In this document: positions 42,584 to 53,300 of the stretch, in pieces
Layout: each line of letters opens with the position of its first letter
Numbering within the stretch: position 1 is the first letter of the stretch
Assembly: GCF_000829195.1 (NCBI RefSeq)
Contig: NZ_AP013294.1
Coordinates: forward strand, 682,001-746,000
From: Bacillus sp. OxB-1
GTDB lineage: Bacteria > Bacillota > Bacilli > Bacillales_A > Planococcaceae
Direction: 5' to 3'
Length of the DNA: 64,000 nt
Position numbers and translations under genes: made by a program
Notes under the pieces: model-generated
Database searches by the model: none
What the model was told of the DNA's origin: nothing
What the model saw: the letters and a program-made list of their open reading frames with translations, nothing else

Positions 42584-43984
42584 TCATCCCCTTTTCCAAC
42601 GAGTGCCTTGCGCGGTGTCTTCCAGCAGAATGCCTTTCGCTTTCAATTCATCCCGAATTTCATCCGCCCGGGCGAAGTTGCGTTCACGACGAGCCGCCAG
42701 CCGTTCTTCAATCAACGCCTCGATTTCTTCATCGAGCAATTCACTTTCATCGGAGAATGGCAATCCCAATACGCCCATGAATCGCTCGAATGTGACGATG
42801 AACCGCTCCAACACTTCAGCCTGTGTATTTTTCTCCAATAAATACAAATTCGCCAGCTTCACCAAGTCAAAAATGGCGGCAATGCCGTTTGCTGTATTGA
42901 AATCATCATCCATCGCTGTCTCGAAAGAATGGACGAGTTCATCAATCTTATAGTTCCAGATATCCTTCTGATCGCCGAGATCGGCAGACGTTTTCAGACG
43001 GTGCCGCAAATTGTTATAAGCCGTCTGGATCCGCTCCAGGCCGTTCGCCGCACTTTCCACAAGATCTTGCGAGAAGTTGACGGGATGTCTGTAATGGACG
43101 GACAATATGAAGAAGCGCAACACTTTCGGATCGATTTGCTTGCGGATATCATGGACCAATACAAAATTACCGAGTGATTTCGACATTTTTTCATTATCGA
43201 TATTGATATAGCCGTTATGCATCCAGTAGTTAGCGAATGTTTTGCCGGTCATCGCCTCGGATTGCGCGATTTCATTTTCATGATGCGGGAACGTCAGATC
43301 TTGCCCCCCCGCATGGATGTCGATCGTGTCGCCCAGATGCTCGCGTGCCATGACGGAACATTCGATATGCCATCCCGGACGCCCGGCACCCCATGGGCTC
43401 TCCCATGCGATCTCCCCTTCTTTGGCCGCTTTCCATAAGGCGAAATCGAGATCATTCTCCTTTTTCTCCCCTTGTTCGACACGCGCTCCAACTTTCAATT
43501 CGTCGATCGATTGGTGGGACAGCTTGCCATACCCTTCGAAATTGCGGGTCCGGTAATAAACATCCCCCTGCGATTCATAGGCAAACCCTTTCTCGACCAA
43601 AACGCCGATGAACTGGATGATATCCTCTATATGCTCAGTGACGCGGGGATGGACATCCGCCTTCCCGCAGCCGAGCGCCCCGACATCTTCAAAATAGGCT
43701 TCGATGAACCGATCAGTCAGCTCTCCGACCTCTTCCCCGAGCTCATTTGCCGCTTTGATGATCTTATCGTCCACATCCGTAAAATTCGAAACGTACGTTA
43801 CGTCATATCCGCGATACTCCAAATAACGGCGGACAGTATCAAATACGATGACAGGCCGCGCATTCCCGATATGGATGTAGTTATACACAGTCGGCCCGCA
43901 GACATACATTTTCACCTTTCCCTCTTCAATGGGAATAAAAGGCTCTTTCTTCCGTGTCAGTGTATTATAAATTTGAATACTCAC
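42584..43984 (-). CDS. cysS: Cysteinyl-tRNA synthetase
   Basis: Class I synthetase, 466 residues. C29 in [10 protein letters not shown] is a zinc ligand, HIGN at 38-41 is the HIGH motif, and KMSKSLGN lies in the second half; the zinc-site region also includes [13 protein letters not shown]. It overlaps the cysE stop by ATGA, so both respond to the cysE T-box. The C-terminal segment is predicted helical and charged (anticodon-binding). Confidence 0.97.
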   Translation of the reverse strand: MSIQIYNTLTRKKEPFIPIEEGKVKMYVCGPTVYNYIHIGNARPVIVFDTVRRYLEYRGYDVTYVSNFTDVDDKIIKAANELGEEVGELTDRFIEAYFEDVGALGCGKADVHPRVTEHIEDIIQFIGVLVEKGFAYESQGDVYYRTRNFEGYGKLSHQSIDELKVGARVEQGEKKENDLDFALWKAAKEGEIAWESPWGAGRPGWHIECSVMAREHLGDTIDIHAGGQDLTFPHHENEIAQSEAMTGKTFANYWMHNGYINIDNEKMSKSLGNFVLVHDIRKQIDPKVLRFFILSVHYRHPVNFSQDLVESAANGLERIQTAYNNLRHRLKTSADLGDQKDIWNYKIDELVHSFETAMDDDFNTANGIAAIFDLVKLANLYLLEKNTQAEVLERFIVTFERFMGVLGLPFSDESELLDEEIEALIEERLAARRERNFARADEIRDELKAKGILLEDTAQGTRWKRG

Positions 43985-44637
43985 GGCCGCCCCTCCTTCA
44001 CTTCTTCTTTCTCCAGCTCTGCCAACCGATTTTCCAACCGTTGAATTTCAGACTCCAGACGGCTGCAGACATCCGCGACCGGGTCCGGCAAATTCTGATG
44101 ATCATGCCGCTCCACTTTCATGCCGTTCATCATGACAACCTTACCCGGAATGCCGACAACCGTCGCATCGGGCGGAACGTCTTTCAAAACGACCGAACCT
44201 GCTCCGACCTTGCTTCGTTCTCCGATCGTGATCGATCCGAGCACTTTCGCCCCGGTGGCCACCAATACATTATCGTGGAGCGTCGGGTGACGTTTCCCTT
44301 TTTCCTTCCCGGTCCCTCCCAAGGTAACTCCTTGATAAATCGTCACGTCATTGCCAATTTCACAAGTCTCCCCGATGACGATACCCATCCCGTGGTCGAT
44401 GAAAAAGCGGCGTCCGATCTTGGCACCCGGATGGATCTCGATGCCTGTGAAAAATCGGCTCACTTGCGAAACGACCCGCGCCAGAAACCGGAAATTCCGT
44501 TTAAACAGAGCATGCGCTATCCGGTGCGCCCAAATGGCGTGCAATCCCGAATACGTCAACACGACTTCAATCGTGCTGCGCGCTGCCGGATCTTGTTCGA
44601 ATATACACTGGATATCCTCTTTCATCCTTCCAAACAC
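43981..44637 (-). CDS. cysE: Serine O-acetyltransferase
   Basis: First step of cysteine synthesis from serine. The left-handed beta-helix is shown by hexapeptide repeats [40 protein letters not shown] and [19 protein letters not shown]; the loop [12 protein letters not shown] is typical. The start is taken as GTG 44635-44637 ([10 protein letters not shown]), with GGAGG eight bases upstream, giving 218 residues. Much longer open frames upstream are T-box leader. Coupled to cysS. Confidence 0.95.
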   Translation of the reverse strand: MFGRMKEDIQCIFEQDPAARSTIEVVLTYSGLHAIWAHRIAHALFKRNFRFLARVVSQVSRFFTGIEIHPGAKIGRRFFIDHGMGIVIGETCEIGNDVTIYQGVTLGGTGKEKGKRHPTLHDNVLVATGAKVLGSITIGERSKVGAGSVVLKDVPPDATVVGIPGKVVMMNGMKVERHDHQNLPDPVADVCSRLESEIQRLENRLAELEKEEVKEGRP

Positions 44638-44706
44638 CTTGTTTCCCTCCTTTTTAATCAAAAGCGCAGACACCGGTTCAAGTACCCGGAGTCGGATATA
44701 GACAAC

Positions 44707-44960
44707 AAAAAATGCGCCTCCGCCAAAAAATGACAGAGACGCATTGTATGCGTGGTTCCACTCCGCTTGGAAGGACACTTCACCTTCCCGCTTGAATGCC
44801 TGTAACGCTGGCATTGCGTCCGGCCTACTCACATTTCGGCACGGCTCTCAAAGGGGCATTTCGGTATGGCAGGGGCACGGATCACTTTCAGCCGATGATG
44901 ATCCTCTCTGATGTGCTTGCCATACGTACTTCTCCTTCTCGACGATTTACAAACTCTATA
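44707..44960 (-). promoter_or_regulatory. T-box leader of cysE-cysS
   Basis: A 5' RNA that senses uncharged tRNA. On the minus strand stem I has TATGGCA/TGCCATA, AGAGAGGATCA and TGATCCG with a bulge; a TGC (Cys) at 44856-44858 follows GAAA and is the likely specifier. The T-box core GTGGAACCACGC lies at 44749-44760. The terminator at 44707-44744 pairs ATGCGTCTCTGTC with GCGGAGGCGCAT and is followed by TTTTTT. Confidence 0.85.
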
Positions 44961-45005
44961 TTTCGGCGTACTAAAGGCGTATTAGGTCAAAAGCAATTAC
45001 CTATC

Positions 45006-45033
45006 ATTTTACATCGCGAACGATGAAAGTCAA
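45006..45033 (-). promoter_or_regulatory. Sigma-A promoter of cysE-cysS
   Basis: Minus-strand TTGACT (45028-45033), 16-base spacer, TAAAAT (45006-45011), just upstream of the T-box leader and just past the gltX stop. Confidence 0.75.
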
Positions 45034-45035
45034 TA

Positions 45036-46499
45036 TTATTGTTTGGCGTACTTCGAAACGCGGTCCAGCACGTTCTCTTTGCCGATCAATGCAATTGCGG
45101 CCGGCAATTCCGGACCATGCGTCTGACCCGTCGTCACCACCCGGATCGGCATGAACAAGTTCTTCCCTTTGTGGCCAGTTTCCTTCTGGACGGCTTTGAT
45201 AGCATCCTTAATCGATGCAGCATCGAACGTTTCCAGACCTTCCAGCTGCCCTTTGAAGGAGGCCATCACTTCCGGAACCTGTTCACCCGCCAAGACTTCC
45301 TGGGATTGTTCATCATATTCAATGTCATCCTTGAAGAACTGGGCGGATAACTCGACAATTTCCGCACCAAAACTAAGCTGTTCATGATACAAGGCAATCA
45401 GATCACGGACCCATGCACTTTCCGCTTCCGTCAACTCGCCTTTCACCAGTCCCGCCTCCTGCAAATGCGGCAACGCCAAGTCAACGACTTCGTCCAATGA
45501 TAGTTTCTTCATGTATTGGTTATTCATCCATGTCAATTTCTGCTTATCGAACATGGACGGGGACTTGGACAATCTGCTTTCATCGAACAGCCTCACGAGT
45601 TCATCATGCGTGAAGATTTCCTCCTCACCGCCCGGAGACCAGCCGAGCAGAGCGAAGAAGTTGAACATCGCCTCAGGCAGATACCCGAGATTTTTATATT
45701 GGGAGATGAACTGGATGATCGATTCATCCCGTTTCGACAGCTTCTTCCGGTCTTCATTGACAATCAATGTCATATGGCCGTAACGCGGATACTCCCAGCC
45801 GAAGACATCGTAGATCATCAATTGCTTCGGTGTGTTCGTCAAATGTTCCTCTCCACGGAAGACGTGGGAGATTCTCATGAAGTGGTCGTCGATGACTACC
45901 GCGAAGTTGTAGGTCGGGATGCCATTCGCTTTCACAAGCACCCAGTCCCCGACGTCTTCGGATTCGAATGCAACCGTGCCACGGACGAGATCTTCCACTT
46001 TGTACGTCACATTTCCCGGCACTCTCATACGGATCGTATACGGCATGCCCGCCGTTTCCTTCTCTGCCACTTCTTCCGCCGTCAAATTCCGGCATGTGCC
46101 AGCATACATCGGAGCCGCGATGCCGGAAGCCTTCTGCTTCTCCCGCTCCGCTTCCAACTCCTCCGTCGTGCAGAAACATTTATACGCATGGCCGCTGTCA
46201 AGCATATCCTGCGCATGTTTCGAATAAAGATCGAGTCGTTCCATCTGACGGTATGGCCCGTATGGACCACCGATATCGACGGATTCATCGTATTCGATGC
46301 CGAGCCATTTCAAGTTGTCAAGCTGTGACAGTTCACCGGCTTCGATGTTCCGCTCCGTATCGGTATCTTCGATCCGGACGATGAATTTACCGCCATGATG
46401 GCGGGCGAATAGATAATTGAAAAGCGCCGTCCGTGCTCCGCCAATATGTAGATGTCCGGTCGGACTCGGTGCATAACGTACGCGTACCTCTGTTGTCAT
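45036..46499 (-). CDS. gltX: Glutamyl-tRNA synthetase
   Basis: Class I synthetase, 487 residues from ATG 46497-46499 ([20 protein letters not shown]). The HIGH-type motif is HLHIG at 16-20, and KKLSKRDES is the KMSKS motif. [20 protein letters not shown] is conserved. In this group the enzyme is usually non-discriminating and also charges tRNA-Gln for amidation by GatCAB; no gln synthetase is visible to test that. Located between ispF and the cysE leader. Confidence 0.96.
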   Translation of the reverse strand: MTTEVRVRYAPSPTGHLHIGGARTALFNYLFARHHGGKFIVRIEDTDTERNIEAGELSQLDNLKWLGIEYDESVDIGGPYGPYRQMERLDLYSKHAQDMLDSGHAYKCFCTTEELEAEREKQKASGIAAPMYAGTCRNLTAEEVAEKETAGMPYTIRMRVPGNVTYKVEDLVRGTVAFESEDVGDWVLVKANGIPTYNFAVVIDDHFMRISHVFRGEEHLTNTPKQLMIYDVFGWEYPRYGHMTLIVNEDRKKLSKRDESIIQFISQYKNLGYLPEAMFNFFALLGWSPGGEEEIFTHDELVRLFDESRLSKSPSMFDKQKLTWMNNQYMKKLSLDEVVDLALPHLQEAGLVKGELTEAESAWVRDLIALYHEQLSFGAEIVELSAQFFKDDIEYDEQSQEVLAGEQVPEVMASFKGQLEGLETFDAASIKDAIKAVQKETGHKGKNLFMPIRVVTTGQTHGPELPAAIALIGKENVLDRVSKYAKQ

Positions 46500-46570
46500 G
46501 GATGATCCCATCTCCGTTCTGATTTATTTACTGTGCCATTTTACCACTCGGCCGCCGCCTTTGGAAGATG

Positions 46571-47047
46571 TCAAGATGTCACGAGCAGGATCGTCGCCAT
46601 GGAAGCGATTCCCTCTTCCCGTCCCGTGAATCCCAGTTGTTCCGTCGTCGTCGCCTTCACATTCACTTGGGAGATGTCCGCTTCCAATAATTCAGCGACA
46701 CGCGTCCGGATCTGTTCGATGTACGGGGACATTTTCGGCTTTTGGGCGATGATCGTGCAATCGATATTCCCCAATCGATATCCCTTTTCCTTCACCAATT
46801 CCCAAATCTTCTCCAACAACACTGCTGAATCGGCATCTTTGTAGGCCGCATCCGTATCCGGAAAATGCCTGCCGATATCACCTTCTCCAATTGCGCCAAG
46901 CGCCGCATCCGTGATTGTATGTAATAGGACATCCGCATCGGAATGGCCTGTCAAACCCTTCTCATGAGGAATCGCGATCCCTCCGATGATCAGCGGCCGC
47001 CCTTCCGCAAATTTATGCACATCAAAGCCTTGTCCGATCCTCATCAT
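46571..47047 (-). CDS. ispF: 2-C-methyl-D-erythritol 2,4-cyclodiphosphate synthase
   Basis: MEP-pathway enzyme that makes the cyclic diphosphate. The 158 residues include the metal-binding D9 and H11 (GQGFDVHKF), [18 protein letters not shown] and the C-terminal [16 protein letters not shown]. It overlaps ispD by 26 bases, so the two are co-translated. No isoprenoid genes other than these two are in the window. Confidence 0.96.
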   Translation of the reverse strand: MMRIGQGFDVHKFAEGRPLIIGGIAIPHEKGLTGHSDADVLLHTITDAALGAIGEGDIGRHFPDTDAAYKDADSAVLLEKIWELVKEKGYRLGNIDCTIIAQKPKMSPYIEQIRTRVAELLEADISQVNVKATTTEQLGFTGREEGIASMATILLVTS

Positions 47048-47738
47048 TCAAATCCTCCTCTAATCTTCGTTTCAATAGGATCTCGCCAAATGCGAGATCT
47101 TCCTGGGTCGTCATTTTCACATTATCATACGTACTTTCCACGAGATGGACCGGATGCCCGATCCGCTCCACTAGCATCGATTCATCCGTGCCTAGAAAGC
47201 CGTCCACTTCCGCCCGTTGTGCTGCCTCTTGCAACACTTCATAGCGGAAAGCTTGGGGCGTCTGGATGATCCAAAGCGCCTCTCGGTCGACCGTCTTTTC
47301 CACTACTCCATCGCGTGCCATCTTCATCGTATCTTTCGCTTTGACGCCTGCGATGGCCGCTCCCTGCGCAGCAGCCGTACGGACAAGCTCCCGGATGACT
47401 TCGCGCCGGATGAAAGGCCGAGCCGCGTCATGGACGAGGACGACACCGCCCCCTTCATGCGCGCCGATGCAGGAAGCGACGCTATGTTGCCGCTCCTCGC
47501 CTCCATCGACGAACGCTTTCACTTTCGCGATTCCGAACCGATCGAGCATGCCGCGAATCTGTTCATGCTCCTCGGGCTTGATAGCAAGAAGGATGCCCGC
47601 ACATGCGGGGTCGCTGTCAAATACCCGGAGTGTGTGAATGAGGATCGGCGTCCCGCCGATTTCCAAAAAAAGTTTGTTGAAGCCTGCTCCCATCCGCTTC
47701 CCGCTTCCGGCGGCAGGCAACATGACCGTATACTCCAC
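47022..47738 (-). CDS. ispD: 2-C-methyl-D-erythritol 4-phosphate cytidylyltransferase
   Basis: Third step of the MEP pathway: joins CTP to methylerythritol phosphate. The 238 residues begin [20 protein letters not shown] with the nucleotide-binding loop, and [12 protein letters not shown] and DEARP-type motifs follow. The start is a GTG at 47736-47738 with GAGGA nine bases upstream. Confidence 0.95.
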   Translation of the reverse strand: MEYTVMLPAAGSGKRMGAGFNKLFLEIGGTPILIHTLRVFDSDPACAGILLAIKPEEHEQIRGMLDRFGIAKVKAFVDGGEERQHSVASCIGAHEGGGVVLVHDAARPFIRREVIRELVRTAAAQGAAIAGVKAKDTMKMARDGVVEKTVDREALWIIQTPQAFRYEVLQEAAQRAEVDGFLGTDESMLVERIGHPVHLVESTYDNVKMTTQEDLAFGEILLKRRLEEDLNDEDRTRL

Positions 47739-47804
47739 TATCCATCTTCCTCTACTTTATCAATTACGCCTTACTTGCTCCAGTTGGACAAGGGAATTCA
47801 AACC

Positions 47805-48917
47805 TTAGTTCGCTCGGGCCGACTTGCCGTTTTTCGGTTTGGCAAAAATCATGCGCCCTGCCGACGTCTGCAATACGCTCGTCACAACGACGTCTATCGC
47901 ATTGCCGATATGGTGTTTGCCGTCTTCCACTACAATCATCGTCCCATCATCCAAGTAGGCGACGCCTTGGTTATGCTCCTTGCCGTCCTTGATGATGACG
48001 ACGTGCATTTCCTCCCCCGGGATGACGACCGGTTTCACTGCATTCGCCAGGTCATTGATATTCAGTACCGAGACGCCATGCAAATCCGCGACTTTATTCA
48101 AATTGAAATCATTTGTCACGACATAGCCGCCCATGCGTTTTGCGAGGCGGACGAGTTTCAGGTCCACCTCTGCCACGTCGCTGAAATCTTCATCTGTGAT
48201 CTGTACATTGGGACCTTCATCCGTTTGCAGCTTTTTCAAGACATCGAGTCCGCGTCTCCCTTTTGTCCGCTTTAATGTATCGGCTGAGTCAGCGATATGC
48301 TGCAGTTCTGTCAGGACAAATTGAGGAACGACGAGGATTCCTTCCAAAAAACCGGTCGTCGAAATATCCGCGATGCGTCCGTCAATAATGACGCTGGTGT
48401 CCAAAATTTTATAGGGCTTATTTTGTTGCGAAGGTGCCAGAGCGTCTCCACCTTCCGATTCCTTCTTTTTCTGCCCTGCATTCCTGGCCGAATAGATCGC
48501 TTGGATGAATTCTTCCCGTTTCTTGAAACCGACTTGAAACCCGAGATAACCGAGCAGGATGGACAACAGAATTGGCGTGATGGATGCGATGACCGGAATT
48601 TCGATGTTTCCCAGTCCGAAACTGACGAGAAAGGCCAAACTTAAACCGACGATGAGCCCGATCGTCCCGAAGAGCAAATCGAAAATCGGCGCCTTTAAGA
48701 GACGATCTTCCATCCATTTGATGAAATTGACAATCGGTTCGGTTAAAAAGAGATTGACGACGTAAAAAATAGCGGCACCGAGAATAGCGGATACATACGG
48801 ATTATTGACCATCGGCTTGGAGGTGAATGGAAATAAGGTGAATAAATGCGGTAAAAATAAGACACCAAGCGTCCCGCCGATCAACAGAAGCCCCACTTGC
48901 ACTACCCTTTTCAACAT
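47805..48917 (-). CDS. yacL: PIN/TRAM-domain membrane protein YacL
   Basis: Membrane-anchored PIN-domain protein of 370 residues: about four hydrophobic N-terminal segments, then the PIN domain with LDTSVIIDGRIADISTTGFL and YVVTNDFNLNK (acidic nuclease residues), then a TRAM domain. ATG 48915-48917 has GGAGG eight bases upstream. The family is thought to be a nuclease; its target is unknown. In Bacillus disA precedes it, here radA does. Confidence 0.9.
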   Translation of the reverse strand: MLKRVVQVGLLLIGGTLGVLFLPHLFTLFPFTSKPMVNNPYVSAILGAAIFYVVNLFLTEPIVNFIKWMEDRLLKAPIFDLLFGTIGLIVGLSLAFLVSFGLGNIEIPVIASITPILLSILLGYLGFQVGFKKREEFIQAIYSARNAGQKKKESEGGDALAPSQQNKPYKILDTSVIIDGRIADISTTGFLEGILVVPQFVLTELQHIADSADTLKRTKGRRGLDVLKKLQTDEGPNVQITDEDFSDVAEVDLKLVRLAKRMGGYVVTNDFNLNKVADLHGVSVLNINDLANAVKPVVIPGEEMHVVIIKDGKEHNQGVAYLDDGTMIVVEDGKHHIGNAIDVVVTSVLQTSAGRMIFAKPKNGKSARAN

Positions 48918-48946
48918 GTCTACGACCTCCTTTCCTGTATAGCGAA

Positions 48947-48996
48947 GGATGTCGAAAAAACAATTCTTACATGGAGAAAGCATTTTTCCGACATCC
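48947..48996 (-). promoter_or_regulatory. Leader hairpin before yacL
   Basis: GGATGTCGAAAAAA (48947-48960) and TTTTTCCGACATCC (48983-48996) form a 14-bp stem (one G-U pair on the RNA) around a 22-base loop, ending 29 bases before the ATG. A TATAAT on the minus strand at 49009-49014, with a weak -35, would put its 5' arm close to the transcript start. Confidence 0.55.
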
Positions 48997-49170
48997 CCGT
49001 TGCCTGTCATTATACATGTTTAGCCTTTTTAAAGCTGTTCTGAACATAGGCTGGAGACGAATTTAGCCCTATCTTCATAGACTGCCGATCACCTTCTGAG
49101 GTTCCTAGGAAATGCGAGCCAAATTCCCGGAAGCCATGCCCTGGCTGTCTCGCAAGCACTATCCATCTTG

Positions 49171-50541
49171 TTATCCAAATGCAACCTTCAAAGCTTCGCT
49201 AATCGTCTCGACACCGACTACTTGAATACCTTTCGGATAGTCCCATCCACCGAGGTTGGAAGATGGAATGATAGCCCGCTCGAATCCTAGTTTGGCCGCT
49301 TCCACAACCCGTTGTTCAATCCGGGATACCCTGCGGACCTCCCCCGTCAAGCCGACTTCGCCAATGAAACAGTCGGATACCCCGACAGCAGCATCTTTAT
49401 AACTGGAGACGATGCTCATCAATACCGCCAAATCGATGGCCGGTTCATCTAGTTTTACGCCACCGGCCACTTTGATATACGCATCTTGCGCCTGCAACAG
49501 CATGCCCATCCGTTTTTCCAGCACCGCCATGAGCAAGGATACCCGGTTTTGATCGATCCCCGTCGCCATCCGCTTCGGATAATTGAAACTGGACGGAGTA
49601 ACAAGCGCTTGAATTTCCACCAAGATCGGGCGAGTCCCTTCCATGGAGGCGACGACGGTCGAGCCGGCTCCGCCTTGGGATCGTTCCCGCAGAAACAGTT
49701 CAGACGGGTTCAGGACCTCTTTCAGACCTGATTGCAACATCTCGAAAATGGCGATTTCATTTGTCGAGCCGAACCGGTTTTTGACGCTGCGCAAAATCCG
49801 ATATGTGTGATGGCGCTCCCCTTCGAAGTACAAAACGGTGTCCACCATATGCTCCAACAACCGCGGACCTGCGATCTGTCCATCCTTCGTCACGTGACCT
49901 ACAAGGAAGATGGCAATCCCTTGCGTTTTTGCAATTTTCATCAACTCGGCCGTACATTCCCGGACTTGCGACACGCTTCCCGGAGCGGATGTCACTTCCG
50001 GATGATGGACGGTCTGGATCGAGTCCACGATGACGAAGCGCGGCTTGACATCCGAAATCGTTTCATGGATTTGCCCCAAGTCCGTTTCAGCGTAAATATA
50101 CAGCTCATCCGATGCGACCCCGAGCCGCTCCGCCCGCAGCTTCGTCTGGCGGATCGATTCCTCTCCGGAAATATACAAGACGCGCTGCTTTTTATTTGAT
50201 AGAAGCGAGGATACTTGCAACAGCAAGGTCGATTTCCCGATGCCCGGGTCGCCCCCGATGAGGATCAATGAACCCGGGACGATGCCTCCGCCCAGCACCC
50301 GGTTGAATTCCCCGAGTTCCGTCTCCACCCGCGGTTCTTCCACCGTTTCGACTGCACTGATCGGCATCGCCTTTTGCCGTATATTTTCAGAGTGCTGGAA
50401 CGCTCCACGCGGTCCTTTTTGGACGATTTCCACTTCTTCATCCATCGTATTCCATTCCCCACAGCCTGGACAGCGCCCCATCCATTTCGGCGACTCGTAA
50501 CCGCAGGAGCGGCACATGAATTTCGTTTTCCGTTTAGCCAT
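49171..50541 (-). CDS. radA: DNA repair protein RadA
   Basis: RecA-like ATPase that aids branch migration in recombination. The 456 residues carry a zinc finger with C10, C13, C24 and C27, Walker [10 protein letters not shown] at 97-105, the KNRFG motif ([11 protein letters not shown]) and a Lon-like C-terminal domain with [15 protein letters not shown]. The gap after it (48918-49170) has no disA, unlike Bacillus. Its start follows a stable hairpin past clpC. Confidence 0.96.
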   Translation of the reverse strand: MAKRKTKFMCRSCGYESPKWMGRCPGCGEWNTMDEEVEIVQKGPRGAFQHSENIRQKAMPISAVETVEEPRVETELGEFNRVLGGGIVPGSLILIGGDPGIGKSTLLLQVSSLLSNKKQRVLYISGEESIRQTKLRAERLGVASDELYIYAETDLGQIHETISDVKPRFVIVDSIQTVHHPEVTSAPGSVSQVRECTAELMKIAKTQGIAIFLVGHVTKDGQIAGPRLLEHMVDTVLYFEGERHHTYRILRSVKNRFGSTNEIAIFEMLQSGLKEVLNPSELFLRERSQGGAGSTVVASMEGTRPILVEIQALVTPSSFNYPKRMATGIDQNRVSLLMAVLEKRMGMLLQAQDAYIKVAGGVKLDEPAIDLAVLMSIVSSYKDAAVGVSDCFIGEVGLTGEVRRVSRIEQRVVEAAKLGFERAIIPSSNLGGWDYPKGIQVVGVETISEALKVAFG

Positions 50542-50557
50542 AAAGCTCCCCCAATGA

Positions 50558-50613
50558 GAAACGGACAGCCCATCCCGGCCGAAAATCGATTCGGCGGGCG
50601 GGCTATCCGTTTC
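50558..50613. other. Long hairpin between clpC and radA
   Basis: GAAACGGACAGCCC and GGGCTATCCGTTTC (one mismatch) enclose a second stem, GCCGAA/TTCGGC with further G-C pairs. No T-run follows on the minus strand, so it is not a simple terminator. It separates the clpC stop from the radA start in the same operon. Confidence 0.6.
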
Positions 50614-50618
50614 ATCTT

Positions 50619-53075
50619 TTATTTTTCTCCAACTTCCACTGCTTCGTTCTTCTCGTTCGTCCGGACGGTGAATTCCCCGTCTTCCACATCGATCACCACT
50701 TGGCCGCCTGTCAGGACAGTGCCTTTCAATAGTTCTTCCGATAAGCGGTCTTCGATATGTTTCTGGATGGCACGGCGCAATGGGCGTGCTCCGTAGTCCG
50801 GATCATAGCCTTCCTCGGAGATTTTCTCTTTCGCTGCGTCTGTGACTTGCAGTTCGATTTCCTGCTCTTCAAGACGTTTGACCAACTCGTTAGACATGAG
50901 TGAAACAATTTCGCGCAAATGCTCTTTTTCCAATGAGTGGAACACAATCATTTCATCCACACGGTTCAAGAACTCTGGACGGAACACTTTCTTCAGCTCG
51001 TCAAGCATTGTCGATTTCATGCTTTCGTAATCGCGGTCCGTACCGTGCAAATTGAAGCCGACATAACGGTTTTTCTTCAACGCTTCAGCACCGACGTTCG
51101 ATGTCATGATGAGCACCGTATTGCGGAAATCCACTGTACGGCCTTTCGAATCTGTCAATCTGCCGTCTTCCAACACTTGCAGCAAGATGTTGAAGACGTC
51201 AGGGTGGGCTTTCTCGATTTCATCCAATAGGACGACTGAGTACGGTTTGCGGCGGACTTTCTCCGTCAACTGGCCGCCCTCATCGTAACCGACATATCCC
51301 GGAGGCGAACCGACGAGACGGGAGGTGGAATGCTTCTCCATATATTCGGACATGTCGATCCGGATCATCGCATCTTCGTCTCCGAACATCGATTCAGCGA
51401 GCGCCCGGGCAAGTTCCGTTTTCCCGACCCCTGTTGGTCCAAGGAAGATGAAGGAACCGATTGGGCGTTTTGGATCTTTCAAACCGGCACGCGCCCGGCG
51501 GATCGCCCGTGAAATGGCAGTTACTGCTTCGCCTTGGCCGATGACGCGCTTATGGAGCAATTCTTCCATGTTCAGCAATTTGGCGCTTTCCGTCGTCGCA
51601 ATCTTCGAGACAGGAACTCCGGTCCACATCGCTACCACTTCGGCAATATCGTTGACCGTCACCTCGGACTCCGTTTTGCCCTGCTTTTCTTTCCAAGCCG
51701 CTTTCGTCTTATCCAGTTCTTCTTTCATCTTCTGTTCTTTGTCACGAAAGGACGCTGCTTTTTCGAATTCCTGGCTTTGGACGGCCGCATTCTTCTCGGA
51801 GCGGATCGCTTCCAATTTCGACTCCAGCTCTTTCAGATTGGGAGGAGTCGTATAGGAGCGGAGACGCACTTTCGATCCCGCTTCGTCAATCAAGTCGATC
51901 GCCTTATCCGGAAGGAATCGGTCGGAGATATAACGATCGGACATTTTTGCAGCCGCTTCGATCGCTTCATCCGTGATTTTCACACGGTGGTGAGCTTCAT
52001 AGCGATCGCGCAGGCCGTATATAATCTGGACGGTCTCCTCGACAGTCGGCTCGTCGACTTGGATCGGTTGGAAACGGCGCTCCAGCGCAGCGTCTTTTTC
52101 GATATATTTACGGTATTCATCCAATGTCGTAGCACCGATACATTGCAATTCGCCGCGGGCAAGCGACGGCTTCAGGATGTTGGAAGCGTCAATCGCGCCT
52201 TCTGCTCCCCCAGCGCCGATCAGCGTATGGAGCTCATCGATGAAGAGGATGATATTGCCGGCTTGGCGGATTTCCTCCATCACTTTTTTCATGCGATCCT
52301 CGAACTCGCCGCGGTATTTCGTCCCTGCGACGACAGTACCCATATCCAGCGTCATGACACGCTTGTCGCGAAGGATTTCCGGCACTTCATTGTTAATGAT
52401 CTGCTGGGCAAGCCCTTCCGCGATCGCCGTCTTCCCGACGCCCGGTTCCCCGATCAGGACCGGATTGTTTTTCGTGCGGCGCGCCAGCACTTCGATAACA
52501 CGGGTGATTTCTTTGCCGCGGCCGATGACCGGATCGAGTGTGCCTTCACGTGCGATTTCGGTCAAGTCGCGAGCCAAACTGTCCAAGGTAGGCGTAGCCG
52601 CAGAATTAGCGGCGCCTTGGCTGCCGCCGGAGCTGTCGTTGCTGCCTAGCAATTGCAGGACTTGTTGACGGGCTTTGTTGAGGCTGACCCCTGCGTTGTT
52701 CAATACCCGTGCGGCCACGCCTTCCCCTTCACGTATCAACGCAAGTAGAATATGCTCTGTGCCGATGTACGAATGGCCCAATTTGCGGGATTCATCCACA
52801 GATAGTTCAATCACCTTTTTAGCGCGCGGTGTGTAATGGACGATCGGGCCGACGTCCTTGGATCCGGTGCCGACCAATTTTTCCACGCCTTGTTCAATGG
52901 TCTCGAAACTGACATCGATCGCTTCCAGCGCTTTCGCAGCAATGCCGCCGCCTTCCCGGATCAATCCGAGCAGGATATGCTCCGTGCCGATCGATTCATG
53001 TTTCATACGAATGGCTTCTTCTTGCGCAAGCTGCAATACCTTTTGTGCACGTTGTGTAAATCGGTTGAACATCAT
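50619..53075 (-). CDS. clpC: ATP-dependent Clp protease ATP-binding subunit ClpC
   Basis: AAA+ unfoldase for ClpP, 818 residues. Two N-terminal Clp-N repeats ([13 protein letters not shown] occurs twice), Walker A GEPGVGKT and [16 protein letters not shown], an UVR-like segment ([16 protein letters not shown]) in the middle domain, and a conserved [12 protein letters not shown] near the C-terminal end. ATG 53073-53075 (MMFNRFTQ) has AGAGG seven bases upstream. It has its own CtsR box and promoter 166-216 bases upstream. Confidence 0.97.
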   Translation of the reverse strand: MMFNRFTQRAQKVLQLAQEEAIRMKHESIGTEHILLGLIREGGGIAAKALEAIDVSFETIEQGVEKLVGTGSKDVGPIVHYTPRAKKVIELSVDESRKLGHSYIGTEHILLALIREGEGVAARVLNNAGVSLNKARQQVLQLLGSNDSSGGSQGAANSAATPTLDSLARDLTEIAREGTLDPVIGRGKEITRVIEVLARRTKNNPVLIGEPGVGKTAIAEGLAQQIINNEVPEILRDKRVMTLDMGTVVAGTKYRGEFEDRMKKVMEEIRQAGNIILFIDELHTLIGAGGAEGAIDASNILKPSLARGELQCIGATTLDEYRKYIEKDAALERRFQPIQVDEPTVEETVQIIYGLRDRYEAHHRVKITDEAIEAAAKMSDRYISDRFLPDKAIDLIDEAGSKVRLRSYTTPPNLKELESKLEAIRSEKNAAVQSQEFEKAASFRDKEQKMKEELDKTKAAWKEKQGKTESEVTVNDIAEVVAMWTGVPVSKIATTESAKLLNMEELLHKRVIGQGEAVTAISRAIRRARAGLKDPKRPIGSFIFLGPTGVGKTELARALAESMFGDEDAMIRIDMSEYMEKHSTSRLVGSPPGYVGYDEGGQLTEKVRRKPYSVVLLDEIEKAHPDVFNILLQVLEDGRLTDSKGRTVDFRNTVLIMTSNVGAEALKKNRYVGFNLHGTDRDYESMKSTMLDELKKVFRPEFLNRVDEMIVFHSLEKEHLREIVSLMSNELVKRLEEQEIELQVTDAAKEKISEEGYDPDYGARPLRRAIQKHIEDRLSEELLKGTVLTGGQVVIDVEDGEFTVRTNEKNEAVEVGEK

Positions 53076-53242
53076 ATTCATTCCTCTCCTATCTGTATAT
53101 GGTCCTATTCCATCCATTTCAGCAAAAGCTGAAGGAGTGAAGGTAACACGCGTTCATACTAGCATTTCGGGTTGAATCAAAGACAGCCTGCTTCAGTGTA
53201 TTCATAGGGATCGGAATGAAAACCGCTATCCGTAAAATTGAC

Positions 53243-53291
53243 TTTGACTATCTTTGACTTGGATTATACCTGCTGTGGAACCGTTACGCAA
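53243..53291 (-). promoter_or_regulatory. CtsR box and promoter upstream of clpC
   Basis: Minus-strand TTGCGT (53286-53291), 17-base spacer, TATAAT (53263-53268). Immediately downstream is a CtsR operator: two AGTCAAA heptads separated by three bases at 53243-53259. The box sequence (about 23 bases including flanks) is identical to that before ctsR. It lies in the mcsB-clpC gap, so clpC can be heat-induced independently. Confidence 0.8.
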
Positions 53292-53300
53292 AACAGCTGC

